DNA of 12,594 nt from Hungatella sp. UBA4396 (GTDB lineage: Bacteria > Bacillota > Clostridia > Lachnospirales > Lachnospiraceae). The notes beneath the pieces were generated by a model that did no database searches, was not told where the DNA came from, and was given only the letters and a program-made list of their open reading frames with translations. The stretch is from positions 1 through 12,594 of the forward strand of contig DGRE01000001.1 of the NCBI GenBank assembly GCA_002389905.1, written 5' to 3'. Positions 1-6,662 of the stretch are shown one piece after another. The translations under genes were made by a program, and so were the position numbers. The first letter of the stretch is position 1; the number at the start of each line of letters is the position of its first letter.

Positions 1-5
1 CATAC

Positions 6-716
6 TTATATACTAACACTAAGGTCATAAGCGGCAAGAAAGGCAATCTCACCACTATCAACACGGGAAATGAGAGGTTCGATAAGGTTTGAAATACGGA
101 TGTATTTTGCCACCTTGTCCCGTGAAAGACCGTAATTTTGTCCGAGTTTTTCATCTGATCTCAACTTCGTCTGAACCTCAGACGAAGTTGAATTTTCCTC
201 GGTATCATGCGGGTTCAAGAGCATTTCAATCTCTGCCAAAAGGTCATTTCTCTTGCCTTGTGATTTGAGTGCCGCATAGTGCTGGGCAAGACAGTAAGCA
301 CGTTCTGAATAGCTCATATCGCCAAAGGAACGTTGGCGCAAATTGGTTTCTGTTACAATCAGGACAGCATCTTCATAGGTCAGATTTTCCCTGATGATGA
401 CAGGGCCTTTTGTAAACCCGGCAAGCTGGGCGGCGTTTTTACGGTTATGTCCGCTGAGAATAATGTACCGTCCGTCCTCAGTGTACCACAGGATAATGGG
501 GAGCAGAATACCAAACTGGCGGATACTGTCCACCATATCGTCAAGCTGCTGTCCCTCATAGAGTTTGAACCTGTGATTTGGAAAGGACTCCATCAAACTG
601 AAATCCATATCCAAGATGCCACCCTGCACAGGAGCAGGGGTGGCATCTTGCTGGGGTTCTATACCCAGCATTTCATCAAAATCAATCAAAGAAACCTTGG
701 GTTTTGGTATTGCCAT
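6..716 (-). CDS. parB: ParB/Spo0J-type partition protein, probably truncated at its C-terminus
   Basis: A 236-residue ParB-family DNA-binding protein, expected to act with the ParA encoded just upstream in segregation or stabilisation of a plasmid or integrative element. Residues about 40-130 form the ParB N-terminal domain, with the nucleotide-binding box GHNRKNAA at 89-96. A helix-turn-helix follows at about 187-212 (LGQNYGLSRDKVAKYIR). The start is ATG at 716, with AAAGGAG placed inside the last codons of parA and only 3 bases between the genes, so the two are translationally linked. The reading frame stops right after AAYDLSVSI. ParB proteins of this type usually continue past this helix with a C-terminal dimerisation region, so I infer that the 3' end was replaced by foreign sequence within about the first 25 bases of the window. 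Residues about 175-188 are encoded by a perfect 14-bp hairpin. Family assignment is firm; truncation is likely but not proven. Confidence 0.85.
   Translation of the reverse strand: MAIPKPKVSLIDFDEMLGIEPQQDATPAPVQGGILDMDFSLMESFPNHRFKLYEGQQLDDMVDSIRQFGILLPIILWYTEDGRYIILSGHNRKNAAQLAGFTKGPVIIRENLTYEDAVLIVTETNLRQRSFGDMSYSERAYCLAQHYAALKSQGKRNDLLAEIEMLLNPHDTEENSTSSEVQTKLRSDEKLGQNYGLSRDKVAKYIRISNLIEPLISRVDSGEIAFLAAYDLSVSI
161..191. repeat. Perfect 14-bp hairpin inside parB
   Basis: TCAACTTCGTCTGA at 161-174 is exactly reverse-complemented at 178-191, leaving a 3-base loop. It lies in the coding sequence for the linker before the ParB helix-turn-helix. It has no T-run. It could be an mRNA hairpin that lowers parB translation, or a DNA site bound by ParB or another element protein; the sequence alone does not decide. 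Confidence 0.75.
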
Positions 717-719
717 AGG

Positions 720-1532
720 CTAAACGCTCCTTTCCGCAATTTTACCGTGTTCACCCGAAAGCAGTTCGTCCACAAATTGCCCATAGGCGATTGCCGCAGG
801 ATTTCCCGGCAGAAATTCACAAATGGTCTGATGGTGAAGCACGGCTTCCGCAACCTTGATGGACCTTGGAATATGGGTCTTGAAAATAGGAACCTTGTCA
901 GCAAAACCACGTTGTATCAGGTCGTTCACCTGTGCGGAAAGTATCGTGTTGGGGGAATCCATGGTAATCAAGATGCCTTCAATATGAAGGCGGTGGTTGC
1001 TGTTCCTCTGAATGGCCTGATGGTGCTTGAGCAGCTCCGCAAGTCCTTGGGCGGACAAAAGCTCCGCCTGTGTTGGAATGATAATACTGTCGGCACACAT
1101 CATCACGTTAATCATCGGCGTACCCATTTGCGGCATACAGTCGATGATGATGTACTCATAGCTGTCCTTGATGGTGTCAATATATTGGGTCAGTATCCTC
1201 TCTCTGAAATCTACATTGCAGAGATTGCGTTCAAGGGTGAAAAGCTGAGTATTGGATGGGATCAGGTCAACACCGCACCCGGTTTTGATGATATAGCTTT
1301 CGGGTTCGGGTAAAGGCTCGTCCTCAACCAGCTTGCGTAACAGGGTGTTTATTGTCACCTCCAGTTTATTGGGGTTCTTCACACCAAAGATGATGCTCGA
1401 ATGCCCCTGACCATCAAAGTCAAGCAAGGCGGTGCGGTGTCCTCTCTTGGACAAGAGATACGCAAGGGTGGTGGCCGTGGCTGTTTTGCCCACGCCGCCT
1501 TTCTCGTTGATAATTGCAATAATTTTCGCCAT
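720..1532 (-). CDS. parA: ParA-type partition ATPase
   Basis: A 270-residue ParA/MinD-superfamily ATPase that should drive partition together with the adjacent ParB. The deviant Walker A motif KGGVGKT is at residues 11-17. LLDFDGQG follows as the A' region, and YIIIDCMPQMG in mid-protein is the Walker B region, where a proline-rich DCPP is more usual. A typical C-terminal region with FKTHIPRSIKVAEA follows. The start ATG at 1532 is chosen because AAGAAAGGAG precedes it at good spacing; the frame is open up to 1634, but that stretch has no ribosome binding site and is not ParA-like. No N-terminal helix-turn-helix is present, so this is a small (type Ib-like) ParA whose autoregulation, if any, would depend on ParB. 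The type is common on conjugative elements of gut clostridia (family knowledge). The parA stop is 3 bases before parB. Confidence 0.9.
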   Translation of the reverse strand: MAKIIAIINEKGGVGKTATATTLAYLLSKRGHRTALLDFDGQGHSSIIFGVKNPNKLEVTINTLLRKLVEDEPLPEPESYIIKTGCGVDLIPSNTQLFTLERNLCNVDFRERILTQYIDTIKDSYEYIIIDCMPQMGTPMINVMMCADSIIIPTQAELLSAQGLAELLKHHQAIQRNSNHRLHIEGILITMDSPNTILSAQVNDLIQRGFADKVPIFKTHIPRSIKVAEAVLHHQTICEFLPGNPAAIAYGQFVDELLSGEHGKIAERSV

Positions 1533-1549
1533 CGGCGCTCTCCTTTCTT

Positions 1550-1584
1550 GGGTAAAAGATTTGGGTAATGGGTAAATAGGGTAA
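1550..1584. repeat. Four GGGTAA direct repeats in the parA leader
   Basis: GGGTAA occurs at 1550-1555, 1563-1568, 1570-1575 and 1579-1584, between the parA promoter and its ribosome binding site. Read on the parA strand it is TTACCC. Short clustered direct repeats beside parAB often serve as a centromere-like or operator site; that role is inference here. Confidence 0.6.
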
Positions 1585-1587
1585 AAA

Positions 1588-1649
1588 AATTGGACTAAGA
1601 TTAGCGAAAAACCCTTTGATTTAGCGGCTTTCACTTACTTAGTCCAATT
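1588..1649. promoter_or_regulatory. 12-bp inverted repeat around the parAB transcription start (candidate operator)
   Basis: AATTGGACTAAG at 1588-1599 is exactly inverted as CTTAGTCCAATT at 1638-1649, with 38 bases between. The upstream arm overlaps the -10 element of the leftward parA promoter, so a protein bound there would block transcription. The pairing is seen directly; the operator role is inference from position. Confidence 0.55.
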
Positions 1650-1655
1650 ATAACA
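1647..1655 (-). promoter_or_regulatory. Extended -10 promoter for parAB
   Basis: On the - strand the sequence reads TGTTATAAT: a perfect TATAAT at 1652-1647 preceded by the TG of an extended -10. No good -35 is seen 17 bases upstream, where the collagen-like block begins. A TG-extended -10 can work without a -35. Transcription would start near 1640, leaving a leader of about 110 bases. Confidence 0.5.
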
Positions 1656-1658
1656 GAG

Positions 1659-1979
1659 TCACCCACTGGACCCCAGGGACTTATCGGACCTACCGGACCT
1701 GCTGGCACCGAAGGACCTACCGGGCCCACTGGACCACAGGGACTTATCGGACCTACCGGACCTACCGGGCCCACCGGACCTCAGGGACTTATCGGGCCTA
1801 CCGGACCTGCTGGCACCGAAGGACCTACCGGGCCCACCGGACCCCAGGGACTTATCGGACCTACCGGACCCGCTGGCGCCGAAGGACCTACCGGGCCCAC
1901 CGGACCTCAGGGACTTATCGGGCCTACCGGACCTGACGGCATTGAAGGGCCCACCGGACCTACCGCACCGTGTATTTAA
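1659..1979 (+). pseudogene. Collagen-like (Gly-X-Y) protein, internal fragment; 5' part of the split gene
   Basis: On the + strand the sequence encodes an uninterrupted collagen-like tract made of GPT, GPQ, GLI, GPA and GTE triplets, ending in GPTGPTAPCI and a TAA at 1977. The last codons and the stop lie in the terminal inverted repeat of the neighbouring element, so the natural C-terminus is not here; it is most likely the BclA-type domain at 9307-9735. There is no ATG, GTG or TTG start in frame: the frame is open back to 1620 but passes through the parA promoter. The N-terminal leader and promoter are therefore missing. Collagen-like proteins with BclA-type C-terminal domains are found on the exosporium or spore surface of Bacillus and Clostridium (family knowledge). 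The antisense frame over this stretch is an artefact of the repeats. Confidence 0.8.
1668..1964 (+). repeat. 63-bp tandem repeats of the collagen-like tract
   Basis: Units start at 1668, 1776, 1839 and 1902, each 63 bp and 21 residues (GPQ GLI GPT GPA GTE GPT GPT, with small changes). A shortened 45-bp unit at 1731-1775 lacks two triplets. The differences between copies are mostly synonymous. The block ends exactly at 1964, just before the GCA triplet at the element junction. Confidence 0.85.
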
Positions 1980-1986
1980 TGACAAC
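1971..1986 (+). repeat. Left terminal inverted repeat of the element
   Basis: TGTATTTAATGACAAC. It pairs with the right end at 9290-9305, with one mismatch at position 8. It also encodes the last two codons and the stop of the leftward amidohydrolase. Confidence 0.8.
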
Positions 1987-3223
1987 TGCTGCGTACGGTA
2001 TTTTTTAGCCTTTCTTCATCAATTGTCAAAAGCTCTCTGTCCTTCATAACGAATTCTCCGTTTATAATAGAGTCTTTTACCATAGAGCCGTTTGTAACCT
2101 CTACAATTGTATTTTTACAGATATCTCCGGATAAGTATCTTAAATCATCTACATCCAAAGAAATTAAATCTGCCTTATATCCAACTTTTATTTTACCTAA
2201 CTTTTCATCTACAGTGCCAACTGCCATTCTCAGAATATCTTCCGAATTCACCAGCGCATAATCACCCTTTGCTTTTGCCAATAACTGTACCATAGCTGAA
2301 AACAACCGCACCTCAGCAAACAGATCCAGCCCGCCGTGACCCGCTCCGTCCGTACCTAAAAATACGGATATATTCCTGCTCAGCAGACTGTCTGTTTCCG
2401 GGATTCCCTTCGCACTGTTGGAATATGGGCAATGAACAATCTTGGAGTTATAGCTCTTAATCAGGTTCTTTTCATTCTCCGACAAAAACAATCCATGTGC
2501 CCCTACAAATTTATCATGCAGCGCGCCCATACTGTCTAAATATTCGAAGGGCCTTACCCCCTCCTTTTCAATAACGGTCAATATTTCAGACTCATATTCA
2601 TTCATATGGCAGGAGGTAATAAAGCCCCTTTTTTTGCCCTCCAGCAGCACTGCCTCCTGAAGCTCTCTTGTAGATGCCACCAGATTGGTCACTCCAAAAA
2701 TCGGATTTATCAGTTCATTTCCCTTTAAGCTTTCTGCCAGCTCATCATTTCGCTCCACCGCTTCCTTTACATTGGTTCTCAATGTCTCAAAAGGCGTCAT
2801 ATCGGTGGTCTGATATCCTATGCTTCCCCTGACCTTCACCTCAGTTAAAACTTCCGCCATGGAAATTGCTTTGGGGCAGCCTGAGTCAACAAAAGATGTC
2901 ACTCCATTTTTTATCATATTTGCGGCGGCAGCTAATGTTGACAGCTTCACCATTTCCTCATCCAAAGAAGCTTCAAACGGAACATTAATTCTCTTCCATA
3001 CAATTGGCTTTTCAAATAATAATTTCCCCTGTAAAAATTGCTGGCTGATATGAATATGATTATCTGAAAGCCCGGGCATCCATAATCGATCTGATGTTAC
3101 GGTGCATTTCGCTTCTTCTCCGCCATATTCCACATAATATCCTTTATGGATTGCAATATCACCTCTCTGAACGTTGAACTTTTCATCTAAATATTTCGCA
3201 TCCTTTATCAATAAATCGATCAT
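1976..3223 (-). CDS. Amidohydrolase (ATZ/TRZ, MTA/SAH deaminase-like), copy B
   Basis: A 415-residue metal-dependent hydrolase of the amidohydrolase superfamily, the group containing cytosine, guanine, S-adenosylhomocysteine and triazine deaminases. The expected metal and catalytic residues are all present: HIH at 56-58, H206 and E209 in CHMNEYE, H243 in GAHGLF, H264 in HCPYSNS and D292 in GTDGAGHGG. The product is probably cytoplasmic, as no signal peptide is seen. It is last in a five-gene leftward operon; AGAGGGAG precedes its ATG, and 14 bases separate it from the TauE-like gene. It is clearly related to the 427-residue enzyme two genes upstream (shared QGK, CHMNEY, GTDGA-HGGL and FVMKDRE phrases) but diverged, so the pair may act on related substrates or successive steps. 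The stop codon is inside the terminal inverted repeat, and no terminator follows it. The substrate is unknown; 'deaminase' is a guess within the superfamily. Confidence 0.85.
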   Translation of the reverse strand: MIDLLIKDAKYLDEKFNVQRGDIAIHKGYYVEYGGEEAKCTVTSDRLWMPGLSDNHIHISQQFLQGKLLFEKPIVWKRINVPFEASLDEEMVKLSTLAAAANMIKNGVTSFVDSGCPKAISMAEVLTEVKVRGSIGYQTTDMTPFETLRTNVKEAVERNDELAESLKGNELINPIFGVTNLVASTRELQEAVLLEGKKRGFITSCHMNEYESEILTVIEKEGVRPFEYLDSMGALHDKFVGAHGLFLSENEKNLIKSYNSKIVHCPYSNSAKGIPETDSLLSRNISVFLGTDGAGHGGLDLFAEVRLFSAMVQLLAKAKGDYALVNSEDILRMAVGTVDEKLGKIKVGYKADLISLDVDDLRYLSGDICKNTIVEVTNGSMVKDSIINGEFVMKDRELLTIDEERLKNTVRSSCH

Positions 3224-3237
3224 ACTTATCTCCCTCT

Positions 3238-3966
3238 CTAAAACAACAATTTGTAAGCCGCTATTAAAATAGAAAAAACAGCAACTGATTTTTTTAATAT
3301 ATTCTGATTGATCTTGTTTCCGTTTTTACTTCCGATCAGCACCCCTATCCCATGTGAAATAAGGGAAACCGGCAATATTGGTTTTATGATCTCAAAGTTT
3401 GAATTCAACATATAACCGGAGGCAGCCGGTATCCCAATAAATATGGAATTAAATAAAGCGATTGCCACTGCTTCATGCACTCCTATTCCCAGCATAATAA
3501 GAACAGGTAAGACAAGGATAGGCCCTCCTGCACCTGAAATGGAACAGATAAATCCTGTCACAAATCCGATTGCTGTTAAAACCAGCATGTTGTGGGTACC
3601 GCTTCCCCCTTTATCCTTGTTTTTTCGAAGCAATATGGACAATCCGGAAAGGAGCACTACGATATACAGCACCTTCTGCATTATGTATTCCGGAATCAGC
3701 AAATTAGCTTTTACTCCCAGAAAGCTTGCAATAAAGCTTCCAGCGCTGATGATCAGCGCTGTTCTTACGTTTAACAATCTGGCTTTGTAATAGTTGATGC
3801 TGCCCAGCACTCCGGATACTATAAACGCCGAAAAACTGAGTGCCAGGGCTTCAACCGTATTTAACTTCATGACAGATACATAAAATATTGGAAGCAGAAA
3901 TCCGGCGATTCCGCTTACTCCTACAAGAAGTCCGACAATGAGATTAACAATTCCTACTATTATCAT
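3238..3966 (-). CDS. TauE/SafE (TSUP) family membrane permease
   Basis: A 242-residue, very hydrophobic protein with about seven to eight membrane segments. It has the two half-repeats typical of the TauE/SafE/TSUP family, each with a glycine-rich signature: GVSGIAGFLLPIF near residue 17 and SGAGGPILVLPVL near the middle. Members move small organic or sulfur-containing anions across the inner membrane, often exporting products or importing organosulfonates (family knowledge). It lies between two amidohydrolase genes. Its ATG overlaps the stop of the upstream amidohydrolase by four bases (ATGA) and has no strong ribosome binding site of its own, which suggests translational coupling. The position suggests uptake of the amidohydrolase substrate or export of a product; direction and ligand cannot be read from the sequence. 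Confidence 0.8.
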   Translation of the reverse strand: MIIVGIVNLIVGLLVGVSGIAGFLLPIFYVSVMKLNTVEALALSFSAFIVSGVLGSINYYKARLLNVRTALIISAGSFIASFLGVKANLLIPEYIMQKVLYIVVLLSGLSILLRKNKDKGGSGTHNMLVLTAIGFVTGFICSISGAGGPILVLPVLIMLGIGVHEAVAIALFNSIFIGIPAASGYMLNSNFEIIKPILPVSLISHGIGVLIGSKNGNKINQNILKKSVAVFSILIAAYKLLF

Positions 3967-5246
3967 TGATTCATATATTTTTTAGCCTTTGCTAAAATCT
4001 CCTCTTCATCTAATGTTTTAACTTCCCTGTCCTTCATCACAAATTTACCTCGGACAATCATATCGGAAACATCATTAGCGTTAACGGACTCCACCAGGGT
4101 ATGCAATACATTTCCGGTAGGCATTAAGGCAGCGGTATTGGCATTGATTCCAATCAGATTTGCCTTATATCCCTTTTCAATTTTCCCGCCTTTTTCATCC
4201 AGTAATTGATACCCGTTATAAGATGCCATCTTTAAAAGGTCTTCTGCCGGCATGACATTATAAATGCGGTTAGGAACGCCGTGGTAGATGTTCATGATAT
4301 TTCTGAAAATCTTGATTTCATTCCACAAAGACAATCCTCCATGAGCTGCACCATCTGTACCAAATCCTATGGTAATATCTTTCTTTAACAGATTTGGTGT
4401 GTCCGCCACCGCTTTTCCTGAATTGGAAAATGGACAGTGGCAGATTTTTATATCTTTTTCCTTTATGATTTCTTCTTCCTCTTCAGACAGCAGCAGGCTG
4501 TGAGCGCCGATAAATTTATCACTCAGAACCCCCAATTCATTTAAAAATACATAGGGTCTTTTCCCGGACCGTTCAACAATACCGTCAATTTCCTGCTGAT
4601 ATTCATTCATATGGCTTTCCACAAAGGTATTCCGCTCTCTTGCATGGTCAAATACCTTGACAATCAAGTCATCGGAACAATTGTTTAAAGCTCTGAGGGA
4701 ATAATATATTTTTATTTTTTCTGAACTGTGTTTCTCATACAAATCATCTAAGACCTTTAAGGCTTCTGATGAATCGGTTCTTATGGATTCCGGAAGAGTC
4801 GGGTCATCCATGGTGGAAGCCGTGATTCTGCCGATTAACCCCGAGGCCTCATACACCTTGCAGGCTTCCTCCATAAAGTAGCTGCCTGCATCGATAAAGC
4901 CCAAGGTTCCTGACTTTATCATTTTCAAAGCGGATAATTCCGCCATAAACTTCATTTTCTCCGGAGTCAGTGTGCTTTCAAATGGCAGCATGATCCGCGT
5001 CCAGATAATAGGCTTTGCATCCAGAACCTTTCCCTTTAAAAGCTGCTGCCCCGTGTGGGTATGACAATCCACAAGTCCGGGCATAAACCATTTATGTTCT
5101 CCATTGATGATGTCATGCCCCTTGTATTTCTCATCAATGATTTTATAATCATCAACGTCCTTAATTTCATCATTTTCTATGACCACAGATACATGGTTCA
5201 CTACATTTTCATAATCCTTTATGACAGTGGTATTTCGAATTATCAT
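3963..5246 (-). CDS. Amidohydrolase (ATZ/TRZ, MTA/SAH deaminase-like), copy A
   Basis: A 427-residue amidohydrolase-superfamily enzyme with a complete active site: HTH at 62-64 in DCHTHTGQQLLKGK, H212 and E215 in SHMNEYQQE, H249 in GAHSLL, H270 in HCPFSNSGK and D298 in GTDGAAHGGL. These residues bind one divalent metal and activate water for deamination or related hydrolysis (superfamily knowledge). An N-terminal beta-sandwich segment (about 1-55) and the C-terminal GYKANLIGI stretch complete the usual fold. The start is ATG at 5246 with AGGAGGGG upstream and 9 bases after the small membrane gene. It shares motif wording with copy B, pointing to an old duplication within this pathway. Both lengths are normal for the family, so both are probably functional. 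The substrate is not recognisable. Confidence 0.87.
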   Translation of the reverse strand: MIIRNTTVIKDYENVVNHVSVVIENDEIKDVDDYKIIDEKYKGHDIINGEHKWFMPGLVDCHTHTGQQLLKGKVLDAKPIIWTRIMLPFESTLTPEKMKFMAELSALKMIKSGTLGFIDAGSYFMEEACKVYEASGLIGRITASTMDDPTLPESIRTDSSEALKVLDDLYEKHSSEKIKIYYSLRALNNCSDDLIVKVFDHARERNTFVESHMNEYQQEIDGIVERSGKRPYVFLNELGVLSDKFIGAHSLLLSEEEEEIIKEKDIKICHCPFSNSGKAVADTPNLLKKDITIGFGTDGAAHGGLSLWNEIKIFRNIMNIYHGVPNRIYNVMPAEDLLKMASYNGYQLLDEKGGKIEKGYKANLIGINANTAALMPTGNVLHTLVESVNANDVSDMIVRGKFVMKDREVKTLDEEEILAKAKKYMNQ

Positions 5247-5255
5247 ACGCCCCTC

Positions 5256-5702
5256 CTAAAATAAGCTTGAGATTTTCAGCAGCATGGTTGACCATACGAC
5301 AGAGCCTACAAATGCGCCTGTCATTACCAGTAAACCTACGATTAAAATTTTCCAGCCCTGCTTTAAAAATGTTTTAAGCTGATTGCTGATACTCATACCG
5401 GCAAATGCGCCTACAATGGTAAAGGGAGCCGTAAAATTGATAGCACCCACGTAGCTGATCACCGCCTGCCTTACCGGGCTGATAGGACTTGCAAGTGCCA
5501 GCCCAATGAGAGAGCAATAAGCAATAATAGGCATCCTTATGGGAATCACCCTTGTGCAGACAACTGCCGTCATGCTTATTCCCATTAAAATCAACAGTCC
5601 CGGAAGGGATTCCATAAAGCTTGCTCCATAACCAATAAAATTAGATAATGCGATTCCCACCGCCCCAAATGCAAATAATAACAGCCATTCTATGTATCTC
5701 AT
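5256..5702 (-). CDS. Small membrane protein, probable partner of the DUF3100-like protein
   Basis: A 148-residue hydrophobic protein with about four to five predicted membrane segments, and no motif I recognise with certainty. GGAGGAG lies directly before its ATG. It begins 14 bases after the larger membrane protein and ends 9 bases before amidohydrolase A. Its place and spacing suggest that the two membrane proteins form one transporter, in the way that paired small and large membrane subunits often do. The proposal that the pair imports the amidohydrolase substrate is inference from context only. Confidence 0.7.
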   Translation of the reverse strand: MRYIEWLLLFAFGAVGIALSNFIGYGASFMESLPGLLILMGISMTAVVCTRVIPIRMPIIAYCSLIGLALASPISPVRQAVISYVGAINFTAPFTIVGAFAGMSISNQLKTFLKQGWKILIVGLLVMTGAFVGSVVWSTMLLKISSLF

Positions 5703-5716
5703 ACGCTCCTCCTGGA

Positions 5717-6562
5717 TTAAAAGTCTTTTTTCAATGCAAATTTCCTGAGCTTCGGTTCCAAAATTGTATACATCTTATTATATAGGGGAATTCCTATAAA
5801 CATATACATATAAATTCCCGTAATACCTGCGATTGTTTCTCCTGCTGATGCCAGGGTTTTAATGGTTTCCGCCATATCCGGGTAAATTGCGGACAATGCG
5901 GCGCTTGAGCTGGCCATCATAATTCCGGCTCCCACACCTGATCCCAGGCCCAAGGCTTCCGGAGTAAACAGACCGGTCATAGATACTAAAGTTGCCAGAA
6001 ATCCAAAATATATGGTTCCTATCATTCCGCCTACGATGTATACAGAAAGGCTTCCTCTGGCTTCAAAGGAATCAGGACCATATTTTTCATTGATCAATGC
6101 CATATGGTACTCTCTGTTTAATGAAAAACATGCGCCTACCGCTTCCCGTTTCATTCCCAGCAATATTGCAGCCGGCATAGCCAGGAAAATGCATAACAGA
6201 CTCCCAAATCCATGGAACAGCAGAATGGGCCCCGTTTTGATAATAATGTCAATATTTGATCCTGCCGTTATCCCCAACTTTGCTATAAACGGGCAGATGC
6301 CGATGATTACCAGCCCGGAAGCAGCCTTCACATGCTTATCTTTTATGATCTTGGCTACGTGAGGACCCGATATGACCCCCAAAATAATGGTGTAAAAAAT
6401 GGGGAATAATATAAACATTCCGGCTCCAATTTTAAAATCCTTTCTTCCGATTAATTCTGCTATCACGAGAAAAACATACGCCAAAGCAAAAATCACCCAT
6501 TCTGTCTTGAATCTTTCACCTACGCTTTTGTAAACATAATTTACCTTCTTGTTCCCGCTCAA
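5717..6562 (-). CDS. DUF3100-like multi-pass membrane protein, putative transporter
   Basis: A 281-residue protein with roughly eight hydrophobic segments. The ELIGRKDFKIGAGMFILFPIFY stretch near the N-terminus and the GSGVGAGIMMASSSAALS stretch in the second half resemble the DUF3100 family as I remember it; I cannot confirm this by search. The start codon appears to be TTG at 6562, because AGGAGGAGG lies six bases before it and no ATG is available. It is the first gene of the leftward operon and diverges from the Crp/Fnr-type regulator. Family members have no assigned reaction but look like transporters, and the coupling with two amidohydrolases points to uptake of a small amine or heterocyclic compound. 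Confidence 0.7.
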   Translation of the reverse strand: MSGNKKVNYVYKSVGERFKTEWVIFALAYVFLVIAELIGRKDFKIGAGMFILFPIFYTIILGVISGPHVAKIIKDKHVKAASGLVIIGICPFIAKLGITAGSNIDIIIKTGPILLFHGFGSLLCIFLAMPAAILLGMKREAVGACFSLNREYHMALINEKYGPDSFEARGSLSVYIVGGMIGTIYFGFLATLVSMTGLFTPEALGLGSGVGAGIMMASSSAALSAIYPDMAETIKTLASAGETIAGITGIYMYMFIGIPLYNKMYTILEPKLRKFALKKDF

Positions 6563-6592
6563 AATAATTCCTCCTCCTAAAGATTTCTTTAT

Positions 6593-6621
6593 TTTACATT
6601 ATATTATCACCCTGCTATAAT
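6593..6621 (+). promoter_or_regulatory. Promoter of the Crp/Fnr-type regulator
   Basis: TTTACA at 6593-6598 and a perfect TATAAT at 6616-6621 are separated by 17 bases, an almost consensus sigma-A promoter. Transcription would start near 6628, about 35 bases before the ATG. Confidence 0.65.
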
Positions 6622-6625
6622 ACAA
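6598..6625 (-). promoter_or_regulatory. Candidate leftward operon promoter with inverted repeat
   Basis: On the - strand a TATAAT is found at 6603-6598, with a weak -35 (TTGTAT, 6625-6620) 16 bases upstream. It overlaps the rightward promoter back to back. TATTAT (6602-6607) and ATAATA (6617-6622) form an inverted repeat with a 9-base spacer, a possible site for the divergent regulator. The AT-rich content makes chance matches likely. Confidence 0.4.
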
Positions 6626-6662
6626 AAAAGGACAAATGGGTATTTTGAAGGGAGATTTTTTT

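Noticed and set aside
333..1313. Long + strand open frame opposite parA and parB
   Set aside because: It is antisense to two well-recognised genes, has no family resemblance and no ribosome binding site.
1..1660. A canonical parS site (TGTTTCACGTGAAACA)
   Set aside because: I found no such sequence; only unrelated hairpins and direct repeats are present.
1660..1978. Repeats that could be taken for a CRISPR array or for a Gly/Ser-rich protein on the - strand
   Set aside because: The units are contiguous coding repeats with perfect Gly-X-Y periodicity on the + strand and no spacers; the reverse frame is only their complement and lacks a ribosome binding site.
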